From assembly GCF_964355755.1 (NCBI RefSeq), contig NC_092672.1, forward strand, positions 19,278,501 to 19,342,500: a stretch of DNA of 64,000 nucleotides, in the 5' to 3' direction. Under the pieces are notes generated by a model that was not told where the DNA came from, searched no databases, and saw only the letters and a program-made list of their open reading frames with translations. The DNA is from Antedon mediterranea (taxonomy: Eukaryota > Echinodermata > Crinoidea > Comatulida > Antedonidae). Both the position numbers and the translations under genes were made by a program. Positions 24,872 through 35,483 of this stretch are shown here, in pieces (position 1 is the stretch's first letter; each line of letters begins with the position of its first letter).

Positions 24872-25605
24872 TTACAAGTCTAGTCTCTTTGGTGGGCGAA
24901 TATTATTTCTTTTTGGATATCGACGTATGGGTGCAGTTTCTTGTGTAAGAGATGCGCTGCCAGTTGTAACAGGTGTGTCGGTGTTAACATTTCGAGTAAG
25001 GTTATCTGATTGTGGAGCGTCTGTTGGATTTAGTATTTCTGGAACATGGTCATCCTGGGTGAATATTTCTGTAGGAGTGACATTCACCATAGTTGGGTGT
25101 AGTTGATCAGCATGACGCCTCCATACTGTTCCAAGTCCTGTGTCAACTGTGTAAGATAGTGGACCAGTTTTTCCTTGTATTTGAGCTGGTATCCATTTCT
25201 GGTTTGTGTTACGATAATCACGGACCATTACTGATTGTCCGGGTTGAAACTCTCGGATACTGGTTCCACAATGTTTTGCAAACTTCATACGATCTTGACC
25301 TTTCAAGACAGTAGCTGTTAGATCCGGTTTCAAAAGATCCAAACGCGTTCGTAGATTGCGTCCGTAGAGTAATTTTGCAGGTGTTTCCTTGGTAAGTGTA
25401 TGAGGAGTTGTTCTGTACTTAAACAGAAATGTACTCAGATGTTGCTGTAATGAACGACAACTGTTTCCTCTTGCTTGCTTAATGGCCAATTTAAACGTTT
25501 GCACAAATCTCTCTGCTAGGCCATTTGTTCTAGGGTGATATGGGGATGATGTGGTATGTCGAATACCATTTGCTTTCATGAAATCTGTAAATTCCTCCGA
25601 CTTAA
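24872..25605 (-). pseudogene. integrase C-terminal part (outer Ty3/Gypsy)
   Basis: An open frame from the LINE insertion point to the stop at 24872. It carries HTTSSPYHPRTNGLAERFVQ, whose Glu is the third catalytic residue of the integrase DDE triad. It then has the LxxFLFKYRTTPH helix region and a GPY/F-type module with GPLSYTV, then a charged tail. It is separated from the N-terminal half by the LINE fragment at 25606-26443. Confidence 0.9.
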
Positions 25606-26443
25606 ATTTTTATTTTTTTTTTTTTTTTATTTATTCTGGTATAAAACTTACAACAAGTAGCCGCAAGGCTAAAAACGTTGCAATTACAAAATTACTATAC
25701 AAAACTTACATAACAATAAAAAGGATGTAAAAAATGAAATAACAACAATATCACTCTGACTCTTTGGCTCATGAACTATTGTTTAGCAAATTGATTATTG
25801 TAGGGATTGGTGAATTTTTAAATCTTTCGGTTCTCGGTTTGTATTGTTGATATTTGACCTTGCCGTTGCTTCGGAGAACACGAGGAATACTACGGATAGG
25901 GGGGAGCAAATAACTGAACTTGTCCGAATTCGACATCTTCTTGCCAAAAGTCAGTACAAGATTATCACGCCTGACTTTTAGCAAAGGTAAATTTAAAAAT
26001 TCTAAAGCTAATTCATATGAAATGTAATTAAGGCCAAGAATAATTTTTAGGGCCCTTTTTTGAACCCTTTCGATAAGTTGGGTATGAAATTGTGTAATGG
26101 CACCATGCCATACAGGGCAGGCGTACTCCAATATAGGCCGAATGTAACTCAAATAAATACATTTCATATCGTCAACTGGGGCATTAGCCCTACGTAAAAT
26201 ACAGAGTGTAAATAACCTACGGGAAGCCTTTGTAATTATTTCATTAACATGTAAATTCCACCTCAAGTCGTCTTGGATAAAAACTCCTAATAGCTTAATA
26301 TGCTTCACAACCTGGAGTTCAGTGCCACTAAGAGAGAAGCTAGGAGGCGGTAACTCCCTTAACAAAAAATTAATTCTCATTATACTACATTTCTTGGGAT
26401 TGGGGATCATATTGTTAACTTGGCACCCTGTATGGCATGGTGC
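25606..26443 (-). mobile_element. 5'-truncated LINE (CR1/Jockey-like) inserted in the integrase gene
   Basis: The T-rich run at 25606-25628 on the + strand is the poly(A) tail of a - strand LINE. The open frame 25769-26410 encodes the end of a non-LTR reverse transcriptase: MIPNPKKCSIMR, the LLGVFIQDDLRW block, YLSYIRPILEYACPVWHG, and RVQKRALKIILG. Only about 0.8 kb of 3' sequence is present, as is normal for aborted target-primed reverse transcription. It splits the integrase just after its second catalytic Asp (SDNGPQ). Confidence 0.85.
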
Positions 26444-26957
26444 TGAGGACCGTTGTCCGATACAATTTGTCTGGGAATACCATATTGGCTAAACATAATT
26501 CGCAATTTCTCAATAGTCAGTTGTGCTGTAGTAGATCTCATTGGATAAACTTCTGGCCATTTGCTATGGGCGTCAACAACAATTAAAAACATAGAGTTCA
26601 TGAATGGCCCTGCAAAATCTATATGTAAGCGATCCCATGGGGCAGATGGCCACTCCCAAGGGTGTACTGGTGCGGATTTTGGCATTTTGCTTGTTTGCTG
26701 GCAACCGATACAAGATTTACAAACTTGTTCAGTTTCGCAATCAATGTTAGGCCACCAGATGTAAGAGCGAGCTAAGTTTTTCATCTTAACAATCCCAATG
26801 TGTCCATCATGTATTTCATTAAGAATAGCAGCACGAAGTCTATCTGGAATTAGTACTCGATTTCCCCACATTAAACACCCTTGATGGCAAGTAAGTTCTG
26901 TAAGACGGCGCTTGTAGGGTGTGTACGCTTCTTTGTCAGGAAGTTTGTTAGTCCCTT
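26444..26957 (-). pseudogene. integrase N-terminal part (outer Ty3/Gypsy)
   Basis: It has the zinc-binding H-H-C-C module (HIGIVKMKNLARSYIWWP, then CKSCIGCQ), then the catalytic core with DRLHIDFAGPF (first Asp), VVDAHSKWPEVYPM, and IVSDNGPQ (second Asp). The frame runs upstream as far as about 26957, where it is one base out of register with the RNase H frame. The LINE begins straight after the second Asp. Confidence 0.88.
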
Positions 26958-27580
26958 TTAAAATTATCTAATACGTGTGACAGAATCTGATCTTTCTGTG
27001 TTTCTTTCCGTATTTCTGTACTTGATATCGGCAACCTTTCAATCTGGGAGGTGTAGAATGTAGATGCCTCATCAACGTAATCAATCACATCTGTAGGTAT
27101 AGGCAATCTACTCAATCCATCAGCATTCCCATGAGCGTGCGTGTTGCGATATTCGATATCATATGTATGTCCAGATAGGTAAAGGGCATATCTTTGTAGT
27201 CTTGCAGCAGTCATTGCTGGAATTGACTTTTGTGGATGCAAGATGCTTACTAGCGGCTTATGATCTGTAACCAAAGTAAAATGTCGGCCATGCAGGTAAG
27301 TATGAAACTTTTGTATTCCCCAATAAAGTCCTAATGCTTCCTTATCTATTTGGGCATAGCCCTTTTCAGCTTTTGTTAAGGAGCGAGAAGCAAATGCAAT
27401 TGGTCTTTCCTTTCCGTCTGGCATAATATGTGAAAGAACGCTACCAAGGCCGTATGGCGATGCATCACAGGCTAGTTTAACTGTTAGTTCAGGATTATAG
27501 TTGCATAGAACTTGGTCTGAAGTTATAAGTTCTTTGACCGCTTTAAAAGCTTCATCACATGAATTTGTCCATTTCCAAGT
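26957..27580 (-). pseudogene. RNase H region of pol (outer Ty3/Gypsy)
   Basis: It contains ACDASPYGLGSVLSHIMPDG (first catalytic Asp), KEALGLYWGIQKFHTYLHG, VTDHKPL, and NADGLSRLP, the usual Ty3/Gypsy RNase H landmarks. It lies in a different frame from the reverse transcriptase. The change falls in a run of seven T at 27580-27586 (A on the coding strand). A second one-base change lies near the four-T run at 26956-26959. Both are homopolymer indels, so sequencing error is possible. Confidence 0.88.
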
Positions 27581-29147
27581 TTTTTTCATTTTGTAAGAGT
27601 TCATTCAGGGGTGCGACTATGGACGATAAGTTTGGCAAAAACCTACGATAGTAATTTATTAAACCCAAGAATGATCGCATTTTCTGTTTGTTGTCAGGTT
27701 TTGGCGCATTGATAACTGCATGTATCTTGTCAGGGGATTTCTGTAACCCTTTTTCAGTTATCACATGACCACAGTATGTGATGTCTTCTTTGAAAAACTC
27801 ACATTTCTCACGATTTACTCTTAGGTTGTATTTCTCTAATCTCTCTAAAACTGTGTCCAAGTTTTTTAAGTGTTCCTCAGTTGTTTTTCCGCTGATGATC
27901 ATATCATCCAATATGCAAGATGTAAAGGGTACATTTTGCAGTACCTGGTCCATCGCTCTTTGCCAGATTGCAGGAGCTGAGGCTACACCAAATGGAAGTC
28001 GGTTATATCTAAATAACCCTTTATGCGTATTAATAGTTAACAGTTCCTTTGAAGTGTCGTCTACTTCCATCTGTAAATATGCTTGTTTAAGGTCAATTTT
28101 TGTAAATTTCTGACCTCCTGCTAGAGATGCAAAGATATCTTCTATTTTAGGTAATGGGTACTGTTCTACTTTCATCACAGGATTAATTGTAACTTTAAAG
28201 TCACCACAGATTCTAACTTGCCCTGACTTCTTCTGTACAGGTACAATGGGAGCTGCCCATTCGCTGTATTTCACAGGGCTAATAATCTCTTGATTTTGTA
28301 GTCGTCCAAGCTCTTTTTCGACCTTGTCCCTCATTGAATATGGGACATTTCTTGGCTTGTGGAACTGTGGTTTGCTGTTTTCAGTTATGTAGATACTAGC
28401 TTTAATATTCTCCAGTTTCCCCAATTCATCTTTAAAAACAGCTTTATGTTTCTCTAAAATTTCATCCAGACCTTTAGTTGTTGCTTTTGCCTCATCAATG
28501 GCTTTTATTTCATGCCAATCTAATTTAAACTTCTTTAGCCAATCACGTCCGAATAAGGCTGGTCCGTTCAATGGAACGACCAATAACTCTGCAAGTTCTT
28601 CATGATTGTTAAGACACACTTTAGTATTTAGCATGCCTATTGGTACAATAGTCTCACCAGAATATGTTTTCAACCTAATTGTAGTTTTCTGTAATGGTAA
28701 CGACTGGAATGCTTTCTTGTAGGTCAACTCTGGAATCAGTGATACTGATGATCCAGTGTCCAATTCCATAGGGATTTTCTTTCCATTTATAGATGCAACC
28801 ACTATAATTGGCTCCACTTTTGACTTATGATTTGCATATAGCATAGGTTCATAGTTGACTTCCTCTCCCTGTACATACTGTACATTCTTTTTAAGGTTAC
28901 CAGTGTTAGGCTTTGACACATTATTGTCTTTCTTTTTCTTCATGCATACTTTTTCTAGATGTCCTTCCTTGGAACAGTAATTGCAAACAGTATGTATGTG
29001 CCTGCAGTGATCAGCTTTATGGCCTGTATTACCACATCTGTAACAGTGTGTAGATGCTTTACTTTGTTTATGACCTTGGTGTCTTTTAGATTGGTAATTT
29101 TTTGTAGTAAACTTATTTACATTGCTCTCACCTGTAGTATTTGGTGT
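27580..29147 (-). pseudogene. Gag zinc knuckles, protease and reverse transcriptase (outer Ty3/Gypsy)
   Basis: From the - strand 5' side: two knuckles CYRCGNTGHKADHC and CNYCSKEGHLEKVC; a retropepsin with active site MELDTGSSVSLIPE; then reverse transcriptase with RICGDFKVTINPV, QYPLPKIEDIFASLAGG, the FTKIDLKQAYLQM block and LPFGVASAPAIWQ. The catalytic box reads CILDDMIISG, with Ile in place of the usual Tyr before LDD. The upstream boundary is the 4-bp target duplication of the nested element. Gag on the far side (35484-36024) is in register with this frame, so Gag and Pol were one continuous frame. Confidence 0.92.
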
Positions 29148-29444
29148 TGTTGTGAACGGCGCCCGCTGGGTAAACAGACCACCCCGCCGACCGAACGAGG
29201 GCGTCGCCCCGATAGCTTGATTTGCATACAGGGGTATGCAAATGTTAACGTGGGACCTCGACGCCGCCCGAGCTGGTCTATTCGAAGCAGGAACCAAGGA
29301 GAAACGGACGCAACCGGAATTGACCAATATATTTGGATTTACTGCTTACGGATACTTGTGTGATTTAGGACAGGCGGGACTGTTAAGGTAAGCCTAGTAG
29401 CTTTCATTATCAGGCCATTTCAGCAACGACCTAAAATCACAACA
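29148..29444 (+). repeat. 5' LTR of nested element
   Basis: 297 bp, TG...CA, ending in CTAAAATCACAACA. Its first 83 bp (GC-rich, with GGCGCCCGC) have no counterpart at the 3' end. Confidence 0.88.
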
Positions 29445-29445
29445 T

Positions 29446-29460
29446 TGGCGCTGCGAGCAA
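29446..29460 (+). other. primer binding site, tRNA-Ser(CGA)-like
   Basis: TGGCGCTGCGAGCAA starts one base after the LTR. From memory it fits the 3' end of tRNA-Ser(CGA) with one mismatch. Confidence 0.65.
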
Positions 29461-30669
29461 AAGCTCGGAAATCTTTTTTTTTTGGTGGGGAGGCGGGTGC
29501 CTTGATTGCCAGCTGGCATTCTTAACGTGATCGGGTTGATTGCGAGGTATTTCGTCCTCTGCTGAAACTATTAACTTATTGTACTTACGGTGCATTTGTT
29601 AGTTTATTGAAGTTGGTATATTTATTGAAGATTACAACATACCGGTAAAGTTAATCACGCATTATTGTGGCATTTGGATACTTGCTGATTAGCGTATCGA
29701 CGGGGTAGTCGATGCGTACCGGGAGTTGTATTTATTTTGCTATAGTTGAAGGATTAGTGGGCAGTTTACTAGGCCGTATCACCTGGTGGGATACTAGGCG
29801 TGGCCGTTGAACTGAGTGGCACCACTAATTTTAAATTTGATTGTTTTTTATTGATAACATCTTTTTCGTCCGTCAGTCAGGTTTTTCATCTTGAGAAATT
29901 ATATTGGCTGTGCGTATTATTGTGTTAACCTCACGGTGGCATTATCGCTCTCCTTTCTTTGCATCGGGGGAAGGTTTAGTGGTAAGTGTTGTTAAACTGT
30001 ATTGATGTCTTTTTGAATAATCTAGTTGTTTCTCATTGTAGGTTTGCTGGTGAAATATTTTATTATATTTGCATCTCCAACAACCATTTTGCAATATTGT
30101 GTGTGTGTTACTGCATTGACGATATTTTATTCTATTGTTGGGCCTGTAATTTTTATTACGTCTGGCGGTATTTTAATTTGTATCGTACTCTTTGCTTGAT
30201 AACATCTGTTATCTCACACTGCAGCTAGTTTTACCATACTGAAGATCGTAAAGTGTTACTACAACTTTTATTCCGTGCCAGTCTGTTTTCTTCTGGAAAG
30301 CTTGAAGACTGTTCACGTGATTTGTGACTTCAACTTCACACGCTGATTTTCACTGCCTTTCTGTGGAGGGGAGTGGTTTGGTGATCAGTGTTCGTTGAGC
30401 ATTACCAAGATCTGGATTTGAAGTATCGTCATCATTTGAATGCTGTGCAATTGGTGAATGTATCACAAATGTTTTAATAGTTTTATGCCCATTTTAATAT
30501 TCCAGGCATTGGTATTTTATGGCATTTTACATTCCTAGTTTATACACAGTATTCATCTTAAACCGGACAATTACCAGTGGCACAACATACCTTTAGATAC
30601 ATTTTAATGAAAGTCTTTGACCTCTGGCAATACTTTTATACTTTTTAAGTGTATCGTATGTTTTAAAGG
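29461..30669 (+). other. leader of nested element, no coding frame recognised
   Basis: 1.2 kb between the primer site and the first Gag ATG, with several short frames but no recognisable domain. It is probably an untranslated leader. Confidence 0.5.
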
Positions 30670-33123
30670 ATGCCTCATGTTGCAATAAATTTCTGGACAG
30701 AGCCAGATCTTGTCCATCTACTAGGAAAGAGAGCTAGGAAAATTACTGATTGGAGGTCCAGATTTGGAAATATTAGAGCCTGTGACTTAGAATATTTAAC
30801 TTGAATCAAGTGCTCGTCATCCAAAACGACTCACTGGGATTTCACACCGAATCCTCAATTAGTGAGTAGTTGAGTTCAGAACACTAGCACTCCTCAGCTG
30901 TTCCATGCAGCACAAGTTCCATTTGGAACTTATTCTGGTGATTTACCTGGTGGTAGTTTCTCATGGAGACACACCAGTACCAACCAACCTAGTTCTGACC
31001 ACAGAGAAAAGACAGATTCAGGTTGTAGGAATACTCACTATAGGTATGCAACCAAAGCAGAATGTCGACCAATATCTGAACTGTTAGCTTTAGACTCTAG
31101 TCTTAGTGTACGGGGTCACCATTGCACTAAAGGTAGTAAAACCTCAAAAACTAGATCTGTGTCTAAGCTTTGTAGATTACTGACAGAGGATTGTTTCAGT
31201 GACTCTTCTAGTAGCTCTAGTCTTATGGACTCCAGCTCTAGTAATGATGAGAGTTGTACAAGTGACGAAGATAGTGATCAGGATAGGGCTTATGGTAAAT
31301 ATTCTACGAGTGTTCAATCTAGAAGACGACACTCGCATAGGCATTCCCAACGATCACAAAAACTATTGAGACAAAAAGACATTCCCAAGTCTCTAACTTT
31401 TAATGGCTGGGATGATGACTGGTATCCTTTTAAGAAACGATTCAGATCTTTCGCAAAGGCGCAGAACCTTACCACCGGGGATAGTAAAAATGCCCTTTTT
31501 TGGTGTATGGAGGGACCTGCGGCGAAGTTCTTAACCAATCTTTTAAGGATGGAGCCAACATTAGACTTCAAAGAGATGATGGATGTCCTCAGTGTACGTT
31601 TCGGAGACGGTGAGCGGTCTCTAAAACAGGAACGACACGAAACTATAGAAAAATGGGGACGTAGAGTCATGACTGTAACCGAGAAAGCCTGTAGTGATCT
31701 ACCTAGATCTAGAGTGCAGGAGCTACAGATGGAATGGTTCTGCATGGGGTGTCACGACAAGGAGGCTGGTGAGTATGTTTCACGGAAACATTGTGCTACT
31801 ATCACCGAAGCTCTTGAAAAATATAGGAGGTTTGACTGTCGCCGCAAAGGGTTGTACAGAGAGCATGGGAGAAAAGTCAGAAATGATTTAATGCCCCGTA
31901 CTAGGTCTATGACTTATACTCTCTGTAGCTCAACCCATCATCACATATCCTCACACGAAGATGAAGCCGAAAACCATTATCAAGCTTCTGAAATCTGGAG
32001 TAGGCCGAAAGCGGAGTCATCAATTGGAGAAGAGGACGTGCCCAATGGGAAATCTCTTACCATGATGAAGGCTGCAGGGCGGCAAGGTAAAAACAGACTT
32101 CCTGGCACATCCGATGAACTCCAACTTTTGGCATCTTACTCTTCACCAACATCGGACATGCTTCCTGTAGCAGACCCATGTATTATCATGGAACAACTAG
32201 AGACCACAAAACGAGGGTGCATTTTACCCACTGGTGAAATGCCTAACCCTGTCACACCAACAAGTGAATTGACAAGAAAGAAGAAAAGCCAGGAATCAGT
32301 GTCAAAATCTGCCCGTGCTAATCTGGATTTCCCAGTGGTTGACTCATGGTCGGCTAGCATTTCGGGTCAGGAAAAGACACATACAGCACACACCACAGCT
32401 CTTGACTTCACAGTGGTTGAATCATGTTTAGCCACCCTTGTTGAAGACCTAGAAGAGAGGATTAAGGTACCAGTGCCTGATTTCCAAGTGTTTAATCCAG
32501 GGGAGAGGCCAGGAAAAACTAAACCTGATGGTACCAGAGAACCACGTAGACGACGGCAACTACCCACCATTCCGGTAGAGTGGCCTGAACCAACATGGAG
32601 TCCACAAACTCCAGAACAACACAGACGATGGCCGCAACTACCTACCAATCTGGTAGATAAGCCTGAACTACCTCGACGAAGACGGAAATTACCTACCGTT
32701 CCGAAAGAAAGACAAACTGTGATATCCGCTCTTCCTGTTGCTGATATCCGATCTGCCAGTATTGGAGTCTGTAACACTCCAGTGACTTTGGTCACAACTG
32801 GATCTGATCGGACTAGTTGTAAACAGGCTGCGAAAGATGTGGGGTCGACTACAGTGGAGGTTACTACCGTATCGACAGACCAACCCCAGGTTAGAATGGT
32901 AACTGAAGTACCCCCTGAACACAAGGTAAGTATGCTTTGTCTTTCAGGTACAGAGTTTACGGTGACATCTTCCTTTCCTATCAGAAAGCAAGCCCGTAGC
33001 TCTCAACGGTTACACTCTTGGCTACTCACCCCGACTAGACCTGGGGTTCTACACAGCAGGGCTGAGAGAGTAGACCCCAAGCTACCTGGGACGATTCCGT
33101 GGGATCCAGGAGGTGAAACTTAA
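30670..33123 (+). pseudogene. Gag-like protein of nested element, two in-frame TGA codons
   Basis: A single frame runs from ATG 30670 to TAA 33123 (818 codons) and is broken by TGA at 30802 and 30871. From 30874 it is open for 749 codons. A Ser/Asp-rich patch (about 31195-31290) is followed by a capsid-like region: LTFNGWDDDWYPFKKRFRSF, FWCMEGPAAKFLTNLLRM, MMDVLSVRFGDGERSLKQER. No zinc knuckle is seen. The C-terminal part has three copies of a basic, proline-rich motif (RRRQLPTIPVEWPEP and variants). Both stops could be C-to-T changes of CGA. A phase-0 donor at 32926 (AAG|GTAAGT) could splice to the PHD frame at 33657. Confidence 0.75.
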
Positions 33124-33656
33124 TGGATGCTGTCACTTCTGACTGCGCTTTCTGAGTGTAGTCTACAAGAATGTTGACGGGATCAAACTGGAATTGTGCC
33201 CATGACGACGGAGCAGTTGAGTTGACTCGTTTCTACTGGAAACCTCAACTTAGCTCACATCAATATCAACCTGCCAAATGGTTGCATTACTTTTGCTCGT
33301 GGCAATGTGATGTACATTTGTTGAACTCAGGTTGATCTTGGAAGTTGCTGCAGATGGTAAGTATAGTGATGCGGGAGCTGATATCTGTACATCAGTATGC
33401 CTCCTGAGCTTCACACTTACCATAATGATGTAGAAGAAGACGTACAGAACCCACATTTCAGGGAGTTTCCCCGGTGTATTCAAGCTAGTGTGAGAAAGGT
33501 GGAATGCTTCCCTTTTAGAATGGGGAGGTGTGTTGTGAAAGGGGTCTCACGCTTGAATATCCTGTCACGTTTGCTCATTTGCATGTAAATCAGCTGGTTG
33601 AAATGCAGGGTTGACCCCACCAGGATAGGCTGGTTAATAGTTCTTGTTTTTTTCAG

Positions 33657-33917
33657 GTGCAGCTGAGAAATAAGACGGTGGTTTTAAATCATGACAAGCT
33701 GGCTGATTTTAATTTACCTCCTCTTTCTTCACCTACAGATCCGGATGCAGGACCGTTGTATTGTCTATGTCGCCAGCCCTGGGCCGGCTCGTTTATGATA
33801 CAATTTGACTATTGCGAGGTGTGGTACCACGGTGCATGTGTGAATATTGCACTATCTGAGGCCCGGGACATTGACTTATATCGATGTGCGGACTGCAAGT
33901 CCTCAGTTAACAATTAA
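33657..33917 (+). CDS. PHD finger encoded by nested LTR element
   Basis: An open frame directly after the acceptor TTTTTTTCAG, ending in TAA at 33915. It shows the PHD zinc-finger order YCLC, then FMIQFDYCEVWYHGACV and LYRCADC. The spacing and residues resemble the PHD fingers of KDM7-type demethylases (PHF8, KDM7A), which read H3K4me3: an aromatic Tyr before the first Cys, the Met of FMI and a Trp are in cage positions. The third zinc ligand is Phe (residue 50 of the frame) instead of Cys, so seven of eight ligands remain. The stop is in frame with the next ORF (33951), so the two may have been one protein. A role in targeting integration to chromatin is only a hypothesis. Confidence 0.8.
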   Translation: MQLRNKTVVLNHDKLADFNLPPLSSPTDPDAGPLYCLCRQPWAGSFMIQFDYCEVWYHGACVNIALSEARDIDLYRCADCKSSVNN

Positions 33918-33950
33918 GTACTCACGTTTACCTTCTCTTCTTCCTCAGAT

Positions 33951-35402
33951 ATGGATCAGTTACCGTTTGCTGACGGAAGTGATACGGAGATTTCCGAGAT
34001 GGAGGAGGATGTGCTCTTGGCTAGTCCGGGGGTACAGGAAGAAGAGGCAGCGGCTGGGGATACGAGAGGGGCTTGCCCGGTGGCGAGCACCCCAGCCGAG
34101 CGGAAACTAAAATGCCATCTGGGATGTGGTCCAGTGAGCAACATACGGGTCCACGTCACGAAGACGCATGCCCCGGCATGTTTCCGGCCACTGGAACGGA
34201 GTTCTTGGCGGAGGGCACGAGTGCAGTGGCGGGCACTCACCAGTTTGGCAGCGGAGGGCCTTGGTAAAGGCAGAACACCAGAGGACCTAAGATGTCTCCT
34301 GAACGCCCAGCACCTTATGGGGGATGGCACTGATGTCCTACCTCCGGATAGGAAAACTCGTAGTGCCATCCTTATGCTGACACGGGTGATTGGGGGAAAG
34401 AGGCCCCCGCCTCTCACGATAGCTCCGGTTATCAGTCACCCGTCGGCTCTCATACACTGGCGCTGTGTGATCGCTCTCATCGCCTCTTTTGGTGAGGAGT
34501 TGGTGAAGGAGTGTGGTCGTCGGGCTGAGGAGGAGGAGCCGGCAGTGGACCAGATCGCCAAAAAGTCGACAAAGAGAAGGGCGGCAGAGGAAGAACATGG
34601 AGAGCGACCGACCAAGCGCGATGCCCCGGCACCGAAGGATGGTAGATCAGTGGCGGCGCCACCGATTGTGCGGGGTACATCGGCTTCGCTTGGTTCGGCA
34701 CCCAAAGTGTTCGATGCTTGTTTTCACCTGGACCGGTTGCAGAGGGACCTGCAGCTTTCCAGACGAGCGGACCTCTGGGACGTGGAGCGAGCGGTGCGGG
34801 TGAGGAGTGGAACACAGCCTGTGGAAGTGGTAGGCGGGATTGCCCTGTTTGGCGATCCAACCACTTACCCCACTGAACGGGAGATTGGTGGACTGGCGAG
34901 GAACGGCTGTGCGGTGGGCTTGGGAGTGGCTCCTGGCTACTCGCCGACAACGGTCCAATTCGATAGGCTCCTGGCCTTAGCCCGAACTCGAGATGTTCGA
35001 GTAATCGGGAGAGTGGGATTGGACCATTCGGCCCCGCCTACAGATTGGCCGAGACAAGATCTGCTGCTAAAGAGGGTGTTGGGTCGTTGCTTGGACGGCC
35101 GCCACCACCGCATCCTGTGTCTTGAAGTCTCTGGAGTTCAAGGCGATGTCACTGGGGAGGAGTGCCACTATCGCGTCTTGGACATCTTGCGTCTAAGTCG
35201 TGTGTCAAAGGAACAGCGTCTGCTTCTGGCAGACTACGCTTCCACGGAAGCCGTAGCCACCGCCTACAGGGGGTATGCAAATGTTAACGTGGGACCTCGA
35301 CGCCGCCCGAGCTGGTCTATTCGAAGCAGGAACCAAGGAGAAACGGACGCAACCGGAATTGACCAATATATTTGGATTTACTGCTTACGGATACTTGTGT
35401 GA
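33951..35402 (+). CDS. C2H2-like zinc finger plus TatD-like hydrolase fold, C-terminus replaced by LTR sequence
   Basis: 483 codons. After an acidic N-terminus there is a zinc-finger-like set Cys55, Cys59, His68, His73, then a basic nuclear-signal-like stretch near 208-223. From about 253 it looks like the TatD metal-dependent hydrolase family: DACFHLD in the place of the HxH start, GIALFGDPTTYP, GLGVAPGYSP, VIGRVGLDHSAPPTDWPRQD, and RILCLEVSG. Key metal ligands are changed: the first His is Cys257, the Glu of GEIGLD is Arg354, and the next expected His is near Glu392. It is therefore probably non-catalytic. From about residue 440 the frame is translated LTR (GYANVNVG onwards), an effect of the deletion; the last part of the TatD fold is missing. 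Homology is from motif reading only. Confidence 0.65.
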   Translation: MDQLPFADGSDTEISEMEEDVLLASPGVQEEEAAAGDTRGACPVASTPAERKLKCHLGCGPVSNIRVHVTKTHAPACFRPLERSSWRRARVQWRALTSLAAEGLGKGRTPEDLRCLLNAQHLMGDGTDVLPPDRKTRSAILMLTRVIGGKRPPPLTIAPVISHPSALIHWRCVIALIASFGEELVKECGRRAEEEEPAVDQIAKKSTKRRAAEEEHGERPTKRDAPAPKDGRSVAAPPIVRGTSASLGSAPKVFDACFHLDRLQRDLQLSRRADLWDVERAVRVRSGTQPVEVVGGIALFGDPTTYPTEREIGGLARNGCAVGLGVAPGYSPTTVQFDRLLALARTRDVRVIGRVGLDHSAPPTDWPRQDLLLKRVLGRCLDGRHHRILCLEVSGVQGDVTGEECHYRVLDILRLSRVSKEQRLLLADYASTEAVATAYRGYANVNVGPRRRPSWSIRSRNQGETDATGIDQYIWIYCLRILV

Positions 35403-35483
35403 TTTAGGACAGGCGGGACTGTTAAAGTAAGCCTAGTAGCTTTCATTATCAGGCCATTTCAGCACCGACCTAAAATCACAACA
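35270..35483 (+). repeat. 3' LTR of nested element, 5'-truncated
   Basis: 214 bp matching 29231-29444 with two substitutions. The first 83 bp are missing and replaced by coding sequence at a TACAGG junction. Confidence 0.88.

Larger units (their letters stand above)
29148..35483 (+). mobile_element. nested LTR retrotransposon carrying Gag, PHD finger and TatD-like protein; pol deleted
   Basis: It is inserted in gag of the outer element with target duplication GTGT (29144-29147 and 35484-35487). Outer ends are the inverted pair TGTTGTGA and TCACAACA. The 5' LTR is 297 bp and the 3' copy only 214 bp, with two mismatches in the shared part. A primer site follows the 5' LTR. The + strand order is leader (29461-30669), Gag-like frame, PHD-finger frame, zinc-finger plus TatD-like frame. 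The last frame runs straight into the LTR at 35270. No protease, reverse transcriptase, RNase H or integrase is present. The simplest reading is one deletion from inside the TatD-like region to 83 bp into the 3' LTR, at a TACAGG microhomology. Confidence 0.88.

Noticed and set aside
30670-30873. Selenocysteine or stop-codon readthrough at the two TGA codons
   Set aside because: No SECIS-like structure was sought or seen, and simple C-to-T decay explains both.
31314-32924. Long - strand open frames opposite the nested Gag
   Set aside because: Antisense shadows of the Gag-like frame, with no domain pattern.
33956-34958. Several GC-rich open frames opposite or overlapping the TatD-like ORF
   Set aside because: Shadows caused by the GC-rich composition of that ORF; only the + strand frame shows domain motifs.
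29148-35483. DIRS-type element with split direct repeats
   Set aside because: There is a primer binding site, TG...CA ends and a 4-bp target duplication, and no tyrosine recombinase. A truncated 3' LTR explains the unequal repeats.
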